The notes beneath the pieces were generated by a model. That model saw nothing but the letters and a program-made list of their open reading frames with translations, searched no databases and was not told where the DNA came from. Below are positions 17,098-26,259 of a DNA stretch of 64,000 nucleotides, one piece after another (the first letter of the stretch is position 1; each line of letters begins with the position of its first letter). The position numbers and the translations under genes were made by a program. This DNA is from RGIG3159 sp045640565 (GTDB lineage: Bacteria; Bacillota; Clostridia; Oscillospirales; Oscillospiraceae). The DNA is taken from positions 1 through 64,000 of the forward strand of contig JAZUFG010000083.1 of assembly GCA_045640565.1 (NCBI GenBank). The letters run 5' to 3'.

Positions 17098-18339
17098 TCA
17101 AAGGTCAGGGTAAAGGGGGAAACGGCGGCAGAGATCCAAAGTCTGCTCCTTCACCGAAGAGACGGCAGCTTCGCCCTCTTCCACCAGGCGGGCGATCATG
17201 CCGCCCAATTGGGTCATTTCGGCTTCCTTGAGGCCCCGGGTGGTCACGGCCGGGCTGCCGAAACGGACGCCGGACGCCAGCTTTACGGGCTGGGTATCAA
17301 AGGGGATGGCATTCTTGTTGGCAGTAATGTTGGCCCGATCCAGCAGATCCTGAACCTCTGCGCCGGTCTTGCCCTTGCTCATCACATCAGCCAGCATCAG
17401 GTGGTTGTCCGTTCCGCCGGAAACCAGGCGGATCCCATGCTCTGTGAGAGCCTTCGCCAGGGCTGCGGCATTCTTGATGACCTGCTCCTGATAGGCCTTG
17501 AATTCGGGTTTTAAAGCCTCACCGAAGGCCACGGCCTTGCCGGCAATGATATGCATCAATGGGCCGCCCTGACTTCCGGGGAAGACAGCGGAGTCAATCT
17601 TTTTCGCATATTCCTCTTTGCAGAGGACGATGGCGCCACGGGGCCCCCGCAGGGTCTTGTGGGTAGTGGTGGTGACGAAGTCGGCATAGGGGACCGGACT
17701 GGGATGGAGGCCTGCGGCGACCAGCCCCGCGATGTGAGCCATGTCCACCATGAGATAGGCACCTACCTGATCTGCAATTTCCCGCATTTTTGAAAAATCA
17801 ATGACCCGGGGATATGCTGAGGCCCCGGCGATGATCAGCTTAGGCTGATTTTTCTCTGCGGCTTCCAGAACCTTTTCATAGTTTATGGTTTCTGTTTCGG
17901 GATCCACACCGTAGAAAGTGGCATTGAAATACTTGCCGGAGATGGAAGCCTTGGAGCCGTGGGTCAGATGCCCGCCGTGGCTCAGGTCCATGCCCATGAT
18001 GGTATCGCCGGGCTTTAGAGCGGCAAGATAGACTGCCATATTCGCCTGGGAACCGGAGTGGGACTGCACATTGGCGTGGTCAGCGCCGAAGAGTTTTTTT
18101 GCCCGCTCAATGGCTAGGCTTTCCACCTCGTCCACAAATTCGCAGCCGCCGTAATAGCGCGCACCGGGATAGCCCTCTGCATACTTGTTGGTCAGATGGC
18201 TGCCCATGGCCTGCATGACCGCGGGGCTGACAAAGTTTTCGGAGGCAATGATCTCCAGATGGTCTCTCTGCCGCTGCAGTTCTCTCTGCATGGAGGCATA
18301 GATCTCCGGATCCTCCTGACGGATAATTTCATAACTCAT
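17098..18339 (-). CDS. glyA: Serine hydroxymethyltransferase
   Basis: The 413-aa PLP enzyme converts serine and tetrahydrofolate to glycine and methylene-THF. Landmarks are IIASENFVS, NKYAEGYPGARYYGG, SGSQAN, DLSHGGHLTHG, the DMAHIAGLVAAG strand and the PLP lysine in VTTTTHKTLRGPRG. Length and motif order are normal. It provides one-carbon units to the folD/fchA pair at 31-32.6 kb and links to the glycine riboswitch at 29.9 kb. It is transcribed after the ThyX-like gene on the same strand, 26 bases downstream. Confidence 0.97.
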   Translation of the reverse strand: MSYEIIRQEDPEIYASMQRELQRQRDHLEIIASENFVSPAVMQAMGSHLTNKYAEGYPGARYYGGCEFVDEVESLAIERAKKLFGADHANVQSHSGSQANMAVYLAALKPGDTIMGMDLSHGGHLTHGSKASISGKYFNATFYGVDPETETINYEKVLEAAEKNQPKLIIAGASAYPRVIDFSKMREIADQVGAYLMVDMAHIAGLVAAGLHPSPVPYADFVTTTTHKTLRGPRGAIVLCKEEYAKKIDSAVFPGSQGGPLMHIIAGKAVAFGEALKPEFKAYQEQVIKNAAALAKALTEHGIRLVSGGTDNHLMLADVMSKGKTGAEVQDLLDRANITANKNAIPFDTQPVKLASGVRFGSPAVTTRGLKEAEMTQLGGMIARLVEEGEAAVSSVKEQTLDLCRRFPLYPDL

Positions 18340-18365
18340 GGAAAAACCCCCTTCCTAGGGATAGA

Positions 18366-18962
18366 TTATTCTTCTTCGCCCACTCCGGTCAGTTCCAGAA
18401 AATGGGGCAGGCTTTCGCACCAGTCACAAAAGATGTGCCATTCCTTCAGCTTATGGTGCCTGCGCTGATTGTACATGGTTTTGAGCTGCTGATAATTGGT
18501 GGTCATGGTGGCGCCCAGGCAGAAACCGCAGGGCAGGGAAGCTACCAGGCCTCGCCAGGCCTCTGTCCTCCCGGGGGCATCCTCCGGCATAGCCAGGTAA
18601 TCCTGCACTTTTCGGGAGAGGATGCTGAGGATTTCCGGATCTGTTTCCGGAACGCACTGGTTAGACACATCAAACTTCAAAAGGCAGTGCATGGTGGACT
18701 GGGAAGAAACAAAATCAAACCAATGATAACGCTGGGCCTGCTTCCACCAATAGAGGGGAGCGGTCACATCCAGATGGACCAGAATTCCCTTCAGATAATT
18801 GTCGTGGCCTTCACCGGCATGGGTATTGCCGAGCTTGCTTGCCCGGCGGAAATCCTTTTCTTCACAGTCGGATTCATCAATTACCGTGCGCATAGGATTG
18901 CCGGAAGCCTTCACAGCCCGTTCCAAACCGTATACTTCACTGTTTGAAATTTTGAACTCCAT
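18366..18962 (-). CDS. Phage-type conserved protein with a ThyX-like core
   Basis: The 198-aa protein has an N-terminal strand region, then HDNYLKGILVHLDVTAPLYWW, QAQRY, SSQSTMH, and a C-terminal NYQQLKTMYNQRRHHKLKEW segment. The spacing resembles divergent, often phage-encoded relatives of flavin-dependent thymidylate synthase, but the canonical RHR-x7-S signature is not intact, so enzyme activity is doubtful. GGGGG before the ATG at 18962 supports this start. It lies just upstream of glyA on the same strand, which would suit a folate or nucleotide role. Confidence 0.55.
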   Translation of the reverse strand: MEFKISNSEVYGLERAVKASGNPMRTVIDESDCEEKDFRRASKLGNTHAGEGHDNYLKGILVHLDVTAPLYWWKQAQRYHWFDFVSSQSTMHCLLKFDVSNQCVPETDPEILSILSRKVQDYLAMPEDAPGRTEAWRGLVASLPCGFCLGATMTTNYQQLKTMYNQRRHHKLKEWHIFCDWCESLPHFLELTGVGEEE

Positions 18963-19078
18963 AATAACACCCCCAATTAACCTTGTCATCTTACTATAAA
19001 GCCTATTTTTTGTCAAGTATGACCGAAAGTCATAGATTCTTGATTTCCGGAAAAGAACTACCGTTTTGGGAAAAAGTG

Positions 19079-19087
19079 TGATATACT
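19079..19087 (+). promoter_or_regulatory. Extended -10 promoter of the MATE gene
   Basis: TGATATACT is an extended -10 box (TG-n-TATACT) 35 bases before the start. No good -35 box is visible. Confidence 0.5.
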
Positions 19088-19121
19088 ATTCGGGTATTTT
19101 TTAAGAAAGATCAAACGAACC

Positions 19122-20510
19122 ATGAAGAATGAATCTAAAAAAGAACTTTTTGAAAGTAAACCCGTAGGGGCTGCCATTCTGACCCTGGCAATTCCCACGA
19201 TCATCAGTCAGCTGATCAGTGTTATTTATAATATTGCAGATACTTTTTATGTGGGACGGACCGGCAATCCCTATATGATCGCGGCAGTCTCCCTCTCCCT
19301 GCCGCTTTTCCTGATGACCATTGCCTTTGCCAATCTTTTCGGTATTGGCGGCGGCAGTATGCTCGCAAGGCTTATGGGAGCGGGGAAGGAGGAAAGTGCC
19401 AAATCCGTTTCCTCCTTCAGTTTTTACGGCGCCCTGGTACTCTCACTCATCTATTCCCTCCTGGTTTTCCTCTTCCGGAAGCCTCTGCTGCTCCTGCTGG
19501 GCGCTTCGGAGAATACCGTAGAGTACGCGCTGCAGTACACCAATTGGGTCGTGATTTTGGGAACGCCCTTTGTGGTCCTCTCCGCAGTTCTCTCCCATCT
19601 GCTTCGGAATGCGGGCTATTCCCGTCAGGCAGGCTGGGGGCTTTCCGGCGGCGGGGTTCTGAATATTATTCTGGACCCGCTTTTCATGTTTGTCCTCTTC
19701 CCCAAGGGGCAGGAGGTAAGAGCGGCCGCAGTGGCCACCTTTATCTCCAATGCTGCGGCATTTTTCTTCCTTTTGATTGTCCTCATCAGGCTCTCTGCCA
19801 AGTCACCCCTCGCTGTGGAACCTGCCAGTCTGAAGGGGCTGAAAAGAAGAGATGCTTTGGAGGTCTTTTCCGTCGGGATTCCCTCTGCTATTCTTCCCGG
19901 ACTCTTTGACCTTGCCAATATTATCCTGAATTCCTCCATGGCTGCCCATGGGGATCTGGAGCTTGCGGCAATCGGTATTGTCATGAAGGTGGAGCGTCTT
20001 CCCAATGCCATCGGGATCGGTATCAGTCAGGGAATGCTTCCTCTTGTGGCCTATAATTTCACTTCCGGCAATCATGAGCGGATGAAGGCTGTGATTTCCA
20101 AGGCGAGAAAGATGGGCGTCATCACGGCTTTTATCTGTGTGGTCATATTTGAATTGCTGGCAGCCCCCATGGTGGGAATATTCCTGGATGGAAGCGATCA
20201 GACAGCTTTGACGGCTTTAGCTATGGCCGTAACCTTCCTGCGGATTCGCTCGGCGGCCTCTCCCTTCCAGTTCCTGAATTATCATACATCCTTCTCCATG
20301 CAGGCGATGGGCGACGGCAAGGGGACCATCATTCATGCATTTGGGAGGATCCTCGCTTTTTATATTCCGTTTATGTATCTTTTCGATTTCCTTTGGGGCA
20401 CCTTCGGGCTTTGCCTTGCTCTTCCCGTGGGGGAGGCATGTGCAGATATCCTTGCTCTTTGCCTCCTGAAGCACGGCCTCAATAAAAATTTATCCGGAAA
20501 GGAATATTGA
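19122..20510 (+). CDS. MATE family multidrug efflux transporter
   Basis: The 462-aa protein has twelve hydrophobic segments and MATE landmarks: AIPTIISQLISVIYNIADTF-type first helix (split here), GGGSMLARLMGAG, LRNAGYSRQAGWGLS and an internal second half beginning near residue 235. It is probably a Na+ or H+ coupled exporter of cationic compounds. The ribosome site is weak. It overlaps nothing but ends two bases before the PHP gene start, so the two are likely cotranscribed. Confidence 0.9.
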   Translation: MKNESKKELFESKPVGAAILTLAIPTIISQLISVIYNIADTFYVGRTGNPYMIAAVSLSLPLFLMTIAFANLFGIGGGSMLARLMGAGKEESAKSVSSFSFYGALVLSLIYSLLVFLFRKPLLLLLGASENTVEYALQYTNWVVILGTPFVVLSAVLSHLLRNAGYSRQAGWGLSGGGVLNIILDPLFMFVLFPKGQEVRAAAVATFISNAAAFFFLLIVLIRLSAKSPLAVEPASLKGLKRRDALEVFSVGIPSAILPGLFDLANIILNSSMAAHGDLELAAIGIVMKVERLPNAIGIGISQGMLPLVAYNFTSGNHERMKAVISKARKMGVITAFICVVIFELLAAPMVGIFLDGSDQTALTALAMAVTFLRIRSAASPFQFLNYHTSFSMQAMGDGKGTIIHAFGRILAFYIPFMYLFDFLWGTFGLCLALPVGEACADILALCLLKHGLNKNLSGKEY

Positions 20511-20512
20511 TC

Positions 20513-21547
20513 ATGCGAATCGACTTGCTTCCATCAGAAAAAAAGGTCTATAAGGCAAATTTGCATACACATTCTAATCTTTCAGACGGAAAACTGACAC
20601 CCAAGGAGCTGCGGGATGCCTATCGGGGACATGGCTACAGCGTTCTTGCCATTACGGATCATGAATTCTGCGTGGACCACAGTGACCTGAACTGCGAGGA
20701 TTTCCTTTTGCTGACGGGCTATGAGCTCCAGATCGTGGATCCTGTCCGTCCCCGGAGAGCCAATCAGAAATGCTGCCATGTTTGTCTGCTTTCCAAGGAT
20801 CCCCATGATTTCAAGCATGTTTATTTCAGCCCCAATGCCTACGATCTGCGCCGCTTGTGCCATATCCCGGAGGAGATCCCCAACATGAAATATGTAGGGG
20901 AGCCCTTTGTGGAGAAGTATTACGATGTGGATCTGATCAACGAAGTGGCGCGGCTGGCAAAGGAGAACAATTATCTGATCGCCTATAACCATCCTACCTG
21001 GTCCCTGGAGGAGTATCCCACCTATTCCAAGCTGCGGGGATTTTATGCCATGGAGATTTATAATAACGACTGCAACCAGCTGGGTATGGATGAGTATAAT
21101 CCTGCGGTCTATGACTGTATGCTGCGCAGCGGCGCCAGGCTGGGCTGTATCGCTGCGGATGATGCCCATTACGGTCATCCCATGGGGGATCCCCTCTGTG
21201 ATCTCTTCGGCGGTTGGACGATGATCTGGTCCGAAAGTCTGGAGTACGGCAAAATCATGGAAGCGCTGGAAAAGGGAGATTTCTATGCCTCCACCGGCCC
21301 GGAGATCAAGGCCCTCTATCTCAAAGACGGAGAGGTTCATGTGGAGACCTCCGATGCCCGTTCCATTGCTCTCACCACCGGCGGCAGAAGGGCTTGCCTT
21401 GTGAAGGCAAGAGAGGGAGAATTCGTGCATGAGGCCGTATTCCCCCTTGCGGCTGATGATGGCTATATCCGCATCACCGTCAAGGATTGGCAGGGACGCC
21501 CTGCAAATTCCCGGGCCTACTTCACGGATGAATTTGAATGCAAGTAA
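20513..21547 (+). CDS. PHP-domain phosphoesterase
   Basis: The 344-aa protein has the PHP metal motifs: HTHSNLSDG near the N-terminus, ITDHE, a YNHPTW histidine in the middle and ADDAHYGH near residue 220. These coordinate a metal cluster that hydrolyses phosphoesters. AAAGGA at 20498-20503 supports the ATG at 20513; a TTG at 20507 overlapping the upstream stop is possible but less well placed. The C-terminal 80 residues form a beta-rich tail without a known motif. The substrate is unknown. Confidence 0.85.
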   Translation: MRIDLLPSEKKVYKANLHTHSNLSDGKLTPKELRDAYRGHGYSVLAITDHEFCVDHSDLNCEDFLLLTGYELQIVDPVRPRRANQKCCHVCLLSKDPHDFKHVYFSPNAYDLRRLCHIPEEIPNMKYVGEPFVEKYYDVDLINEVARLAKENNYLIAYNHPTWSLEEYPTYSKLRGFYAMEIYNNDCNQLGMDEYNPAVYDCMLRSGARLGCIAADDAHYGHPMGDPLCDLFGGWTMIWSESLEYGKIMEALEKGDFYASTGPEIKALYLKDGEVHVETSDARSIALTTGGRRACLVKAREGEFVHEAVFPLAADDGYIRITVKDWQGRPANSRAYFTDEFECK

Positions 21548-21561
21548 AGATAAAAAAAGCT

Positions 21562-21598
21562 CCCCGGCGATTGCCTCGTGGCGATAAGGAAGTATTTT
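21562..21598 (+). repeat. Left inverted repeat flanking the histidine phosphatase gene
   Basis: CCCCGGCGA (21562-21570) and GATAAGGAAGTATTTT (21583-21598) are repeated inverted at 22318-22359. The 16-bp block is exact. Confidence 0.75.
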
Positions 21599-21607
21599 GA
21601 CAGAACA

Positions 21608-21650
21608 AACCCACCGAAGAGGATAAACACTTCTTCGGTGGGTTATCTTT
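21608..21650. terminator. Bidirectional terminator between PHP and histidine phosphatase genes
   Basis: A 13-bp perfect stem (21608-21620 with 21632-21644) is followed by ATCTTTT. It lies between convergent genes. Confidence 0.85.
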
Positions 21651-21672
21651 TAGTTCGACATACTGGGATTTT

Positions 21673-22314
21673 TCAAAGCAAATCATATTGGTATATTTTG
21701 CAGCAATCCAGAGCGTCATTATACTGGAATTCAACAATCAACGGCATTTTTCCCTTTATTTCTTCAAAAGAATCATATCCAAAGGAGCTGTCATAAAAAT
21801 TCAGAATTGTACTTAATGCCGTCCCATGCCCGCCGATAACAATTTGTTGCCCTTTGTGTTTCTGAATTAAGTCCTGCAAAGCCGCGATATTTCTCTCCTG
21901 CACTTCTTTTAGGCATTCACCGCCAGGAAGCTTGTACGAAAAATCGTGCCATTGATTTTGAGAGAACGAAATGAAGTCGTCAATCCATCCATTGCCAACC
22001 TTTCTCTCCCGAAATGCATCATTCAGTTCAATATCAAGCCCAGCGGAATCAGCAAAGTCTTTGATGGTGTCAATTGCGCGCTTAAATAGACTTGAAACTA
22101 CAATGTCAATATTTTTTTCTTTCAGAAATTGTGTAACCAGTTTCCTGTCATTCAATCCTTTGGACGATAATTCCCGAGCAGCATCATCATGGTTATGATA
22201 GTTTGGCTCTGCATGCCGCACATAAAAGACTGTTGTCAATGTTTTCACTACCTCAAATTCTAATTTATCTGCACGTTTAACGAGCATCGGATTTTGCCGT
22301 ACAAAATCCATCAT
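21673..22314 (-). CDS. Histidine phosphatase family protein
   Basis: The 213-aa protein has the phosphoglycerate-mutase-like set: RHAEPNY (catalytic His), SSLFKRAIDT, ELNDAFRERKVG-like acid region, GGEC and IGGHGTALS (second His). The substrate is unknown. AAGGAAG nine bases before the ATG at 22314 supports this start; part of that site lies in the right inverted repeat. The gene is markedly A+T-richer than its neighbours and has different codon use, which with the flanking inverted repeats suggests recent acquisition. Confidence 0.88.
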   Translation of the reverse strand: MMDFVRQNPMLVKRADKLEFEVVKTLTTVFYVRHAEPNYHNHDDAARELSSKGLNDRKLVTQFLKEKNIDIVVSSLFKRAIDTIKDFADSAGLDIELNDAFRERKVGNGWIDDFISFSQNQWHDFSYKLPGGECLKEVQERNIAALQDLIQKHKGQQIVIGGHGTALSTILNFYDSSFGYDSFEEIKGKMPLIVEFQYNDALDCCKIYQYDLL

Positions 22315-22317
22315 CCG

Positions 22318-22359
22318 AAAATACTTCCTTATCCACCCGAAAGTATCGATTCGCCGGGG
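22318..22359 (-). repeat. Right inverted repeat flanking the histidine phosphatase gene
   Basis: Inverted copy of the repeat at 21562-21598; the exact 16-bp block is 22318-22333 and the CCCCGGCGA block is 22351-22359 (minus strand). Confidence 0.75.
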
Positions 22360-22366
22360 TTTTTTA

Positions 22367-22699
22367 TTATTTTGTGATCACGCAGGCGTAGAAATCAAGG
22401 CCCTTCTCTCCGCCGCCCCGAAGGCTGTGGCTGCAGCCCCGGGGACAATAGTGGCACTGATTTGCTTTCAGCGGGAATTCTTCGCCTTCGTAGAGAACGC
22501 TGCCCTCCCCGGAAAGAACGAAAACGACCTCGCAGTCCTCCTCGTGCTTATGGTAACCGATGGAAGCGCCGGGCTCCAGATGGCCCTGCATGAATTTGCA
22601 GCCCTCGCTATCGGAGAAAAGCTTGGGCTCAAAGCAACCGTCTCCACCCTTAAAGGCGGGGATTTTTTTCCGTTCCAGTTCATCAAAATTCAAAATCAT
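22367..22699 (-). CDS. Cupin-domain protein
   Basis: The 110-aa single-domain cupin has motif 1 around GYHKHEEDCEVVFVLSGEG and motif 2 around NQCHYCPRGCSHSL, with histidines and Glu suited to metal binding. It could be an isomerase, a small-molecule binder or a regulator; sequence does not decide. It is the last gene of the minus-strand run that begins at 28211, 18 bases after the methyltransferase. Confidence 0.85.
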   Translation of the reverse strand: MILNFDELERKKIPAFKGGDGCFEPKLFSDSEGCKFMQGHLEPGASIGYHKHEEDCEVVFVLSGEGSVLYEGEEFPLKANQCHYCPRGCSHSLRGGGEKGLDFYACVITK

Positions 22700-22717
22700 A
22701 GCTCGTTTCCTTTCCTT

Positions 22718-23947
22718 CTATATCACTTGGAAGAGATAGAATTTCAGATAGTCTGTTTCTTCGGCATTCCAAAGGATCGGATGGTCCGCTGCCTGCTGCC
22801 GCATCTCAATTTGCTTCAGCTCCACGCCGGCATCCTTCGCGGCGGCTCGGAGCATCTTCTCAAAGCGCTCATAGGGCATGAAGTGACTGCAGGAGGCAGT
22901 GGCGAAATAGCCGCCCCGGGGCAGAAGCTTCAGAGCCCGATAGTTGATCTCTTTATAGCCCCGCTCGGCGTTGTCCGCTGTCTTCCGGGATTTTGTGAAG
23001 GCCGGGGGATCCAGAATAATGAAGTCATAGGGATGGCCCCCCTTTTCCGCCAGGTCCGGAAGCAGTTCAAAAACATCTGCCGCAAGGAAGTCCATGGAGC
23101 CTTCCAGGCCGTTCCTGCGGGCGTTTTCTCTGGCCATGCGGATAGCCGACTCGGAGACATCCACGGCGGTAACGTGCTCTGCGCCTCCCTTGGCGGCATT
23201 CAAAGCGAAGGAACCGGTGTGGGTGAAGCAGTCCAGGACCCTTTTTCCTTTCGCCAGCTTGGCAACGGCCTGACGGTTATATTTCTGATCCAGGAAAAAG
23301 CCGGTTTTCTGCCCGTTTTCAAAGTCCACCAGATAGCGAATGCCGTTTTCCGTGAACTCAGTGGAGGTACTTTCCGGGAGGGGACGGTCCCCAAAGGGGA
23401 ACCAGCCCTTGTATTGGGGCAGACCCTCCAGATCCCGAATGGCAAGATCATTTCGTTCATAGAGGCCGAGGATCGGAAAGCCGCGCTTCTCCGTTTCCTC
23501 TAATAGAATGGGGAAGAGGGTCCCCTTCATTTTGTCCATGCCCACAGAGAGTACCTGGGCCACCAGAATATCGTGAAATTTGTCCACTGTCAGGCCGGGG
23601 AAAGCATCTGCTTCTCCGAAGATCAGCCGCATGGCGTCGGTATCCTCTCCCATGACGGTGAGGCGATAATCCAGGGCGTAGCTGACTCTTCTGTGCCAGA
23701 AGGCCTCGTCAAAGCGGTCGTTGGCGTTGCGGGAGAGAAGACGGATCCGGATCTTGCTCTGCAGGCTCAGGAAACCGCTGCCCAGATATTTCCCGCTCTC
23801 GCTGACGGCGTCCACAATACAGCCGTTTTCCAGTCCCTCCGGCTGGGAGAGCACATCAGAGCCGTAGATCCAGGGATGTCCCGTATCGCTCCAGCGTTCT
23901 CCTTTTTTCGTGACGGTGATTCTGGGATAGATTCTTTCAGATTTCAT
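22718..23947 (-). CDS. rlmI: Class I rRNA large subunit methyltransferase, RlmI family
   Basis: The 409-aa protein has an N-terminal PUA domain (HPWIYGSDV near residue 24), an RlmI middle domain (DQKYNR preceding the SAM fold) and the Rossmann methyltransferase core: VLDCFTHTGSFAL, the LDPPAFTKS catalytic loop and TASCSHFM with the catalytic Cys. RlmI methylates C1962 of 23S rRNA at carbon 5 in E. coli; that exact target is inferred. It sits in an operon of metabolic genes, 17 bases after the ROK kinase gene. Confidence 0.88.
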   Translation of the reverse strand: MKSERIYPRITVTKKGERWSDTGHPWIYGSDVLSQPEGLENGCIVDAVSESGKYLGSGFLSLQSKIRIRLLSRNANDRFDEAFWHRRVSYALDYRLTVMGEDTDAMRLIFGEADAFPGLTVDKFHDILVAQVLSVGMDKMKGTLFPILLEETEKRGFPILGLYERNDLAIRDLEGLPQYKGWFPFGDRPLPESTSTEFTENGIRYLVDFENGQKTGFFLDQKYNRQAVAKLAKGKRVLDCFTHTGSFALNAAKGGAEHVTAVDVSESAIRMARENARRNGLEGSMDFLAADVFELLPDLAEKGGHPYDFIILDPPAFTKSRKTADNAERGYKEINYRALKLLPRGGYFATASCSHFMPYERFEKMLRAAAKDAGVELKQIEMRQQAADHPILWNAEETDYLKFYLFQVI

Positions 23948-23964
23948 TCGGCAATGTCCTACCT

Positions 23965-24903
23965 TTATTCCTTGGAGAAGAGGGCTGCGCCGATGACACC
24001 GGCATCATTCCCCAGACTGCAGCATTCTATTCTCGTGTGCTTCTTGGAATAGGAGAAAGCATATTCCTGCTTTTCCACTTCTTTCCGCAAAGGCTCCAGA
24101 AGATATTCGCCTTCCTTGGCAATTCCGCCGGAAAGAGCAATGATTTCCGGGAAAAAGGCGTTGATGATATTTCCGAGACCCAGCGCAAGGTAACCGATAT
24201 ATTCCCGGACGACTTCGGCACCCACGGGATCCCCGGCTTTTTTTGCCAAAAAGGCAGTACGGCCGCTGACCTTCCCCTGCTCCGCGGCAATGGCATGCAG
24301 CTTGCTTTCCGGGTGAGCGGCCATGGCTTTTTTGGTCATGCGGGTGAGAGCCGTGGCAGAGGCATACTGTTCAAAGCAGCCTCTGCGCCCACAGGCACAG
24401 GGCTCTCCGTTTGCTACGATCACGCTGTGGCCCAATTCACTGGCAGCTCCGGTATAGCCGGTCAAAAGCTTTCCGCCAAGGACCACACCGCTGCCGACTC
24501 CTGTACCCAATGTAACGATAACGGCGCTTTCCGCGCCTTTTGCGGTACCTGCCAGGGCCTCTGCCAGAGTAGCGGCATTGGCGTCATTCACAAGGCGGAC
24601 GCAAAAGCCGGTCTTTTCCCGCAGGACTTTCCGGAGATCATAGTGGACCCAATTCAGATTGCAGGCAAAAACCACATCGCCGGCTTCATCATCCACACTT
24701 CCGGGGCAACCCACGCCCACGCCGGAGATTTCCCTTCCCTCCGCAAGGGAGAGAATGAGCTCTGCGATGCTGCCGCTGACAGCCTCGGGCCCCCGGTCTG
24801 CAAGGGTGCGAACACTGTTTTTTTTCAGGATCTCCCCGTCTTCACGAACCAGGGCCCCGGCGATATTCGTCCCGCCCAGATCAATTCCGATATAACATTT
24901 CAT
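23965..24903 (-). CDS. ROK family sugar kinase (glucokinase-like)
   Basis: The 312-aa protein has the ROK set: ATP loop DLGGTNIAG, GCPGSVD, NDANAATLAE with the catalytic Asp, LGTGVGSGVVLGG and the zinc motif CACGRRGCFEQY. This fits a cytosolic glucokinase that feeds glycolysis, though ROK proteins also phosphorylate other hexoses. There is no DNA-binding domain, so it is not a ROK repressor. It lies between the MmgE/PrpD gene (9 bases upstream) and rlmI (17 bases downstream) in one operon. Confidence 0.9.
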   Translation of the reverse strand: MKCYIGIDLGGTNIAGALVREDGEILKKNSVRTLADRGPEAVSGSIAELILSLAEGREISGVGVGCPGSVDDEAGDVVFACNLNWVHYDLRKVLREKTGFCVRLVNDANAATLAEALAGTAKGAESAVIVTLGTGVGSGVVLGGKLLTGYTGAASELGHSVIVANGEPCACGRRGCFEQYASATALTRMTKKAMAAHPESKLHAIAAEQGKVSGRTAFLAKKAGDPVGAEVVREYIGYLALGLGNIINAFFPEIIALSGGIAKEGEYLLEPLRKEVEKQEYAFSYSKKHTRIECCSLGNDAGVIGAALFSKE

Positions 24904-24912
24904 GGCGTATTC

Positions 24913-26259
24913 CTATTCTGCCTGTAAGGCCAGGAGTTCCTTTACACTGCCCTGGGAATGCAGAATGAAGTCACTGACCCGACTGCGTTTTTCTTCGCTC
25001 CAACCCACAGCTTTTGTCAGAGAATGGAACTTGCGGAGGAAATCCTCTGTAGTCATGGGAAGCTCCGGCTCACCCGGAGCATAGTCTGCCTGGAAGCGGA
25101 ATTCCCGGCAGTCTTTCAGGCTGACGATTGCCCGGGCAGCCCGTTTGTCGGGAACCCAGGAGGTCATTTCTTCATCCGGGACAATCTCGACCCGTTCCAT
25201 AAGATCACGAATCAAATCACTCTTTAGGGCTTCCTCTGTGAAGGAATCAATTCCGATTTCGCCCTTTGTGAGGCACAGTCCGATGCAGAAGGGGGTGGAC
25301 ATCTTTGCGGCAACCACTCCCGGCACTGCTGTATGGGTGTGGCCCTTCACGCCCTGGCCGTACATTTCAATCCGAATCTTCTCAATATCCGTCAGGGCGG
25401 CGCCGCTTTCCCGGAAGGCCTGCACTGTAGCGTAAACGGCGCCATGGGTGTGCCGGCAGCAGGCATAGGGCTTGTGATAGCCGCCCTCGATATGATAGCC
25501 CGGGTAGCTGTCAAGGCCGAGCCAATCGGCGTTGTAACTGTCGCAGGCACCGGCAAGATAGCTGAATTTCCCGTTCAGGGGATCAAAGGGACCGTTCCAG
25601 CCGGCAAGGGCCGTAAAGGCAGCGGTAATGCCGTCATGGCAGGCCCTGCCCACATTGTAGGGCTTCATGGTGGAAATGTTTTCCATCATTTCGTTGATAC
25701 CGGCAGCAGAGGAGCAGGCCGCGGCAAAGGCGTTTTTCATGTCATCCCGGCCAAAATCCAGCGCAGCGCAAACGGCCATGCAGGCAGCCATGGCGCCTAC
25801 CGTGCCGGAAGAATGAAAACCTCTGGCGCGATGGCTGGGCTGAATACAGCGTCCCATGCGGATGCCCGTCTCGTAGCCGATGACGATGCCCCGGAGAAGC
25901 TCCTTCATGGAGAGGTCCTTCTTTTCCGCTGCGGCCAGCACTGCGGGAATGACCGTGGAGGCAAGGTGGACGGTGGAATAGCGATGTCCGTCGTCAAAGT
26001 CATAGCTGTGCCCGCTGATTCCGTTGGCAAAGGCGGCATTCTGCATGGAGGCCTTACGCCCCAGACCCAGGACCGTGGCATCCTCACCAGAGAAATTTTC
26101 CAGGTAGCGCTGCAGCTTTTCCCTCTGAAGGAGAAGCCCGGCCTGTATGAGGCCCGTTTCCTCCAGCAGGCATTTCCGGGCCATGAAGAGGGCTCCCTCG
26201 GGAATCTCCTGCTCTTTCAGAGTGTATAGGGTATCTATAAAAAGATCCGTTAAATTCAT
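24913..26259 (-). CDS. MmgE/PrpD family protein
   Basis: The 448-aa protein matches the family that includes 2-methylcitrate dehydratase and cis-aconitate decarboxylase: ANGISGHSYDFDDGH near residue 78, RGFHSSGTVGAMAA in the middle, and a long helical core. The chemistry is usually dehydration or decarboxylation of a branched tricarboxylate-like acid, but no other methylcitrate-cycle gene is visible here, so the substrate is open. It overlaps the upstream dehydrogenase gene by four bases (ATGA), so the two are translated together. Confidence 0.88.
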   Translation of the reverse strand: MNLTDLFIDTLYTLKEQEIPEGALFMARKCLLEETGLIQAGLLLQREKLQRYLENFSGEDATVLGLGRKASMQNAAFANGISGHSYDFDDGHRYSTVHLASTVIPAVLAAAEKKDLSMKELLRGIVIGYETGIRMGRCIQPSHRARGFHSSGTVGAMAACMAVCAALDFGRDDMKNAFAAACSSAAGINEMMENISTMKPYNVGRACHDGITAAFTALAGWNGPFDPLNGKFSYLAGACDSYNADWLGLDSYPGYHIEGGYHKPYACCRHTHGAVYATVQAFRESGAALTDIEKIRIEMYGQGVKGHTHTAVPGVVAAKMSTPFCIGLCLTKGEIGIDSFTEEALKSDLIRDLMERVEIVPDEEMTSWVPDKRAARAIVSLKDCREFRFQADYAPGEPELPMTTEDFLRKFHSLTKAVGWSEEKRSRVSDFILHSQGSVKELLALQAE

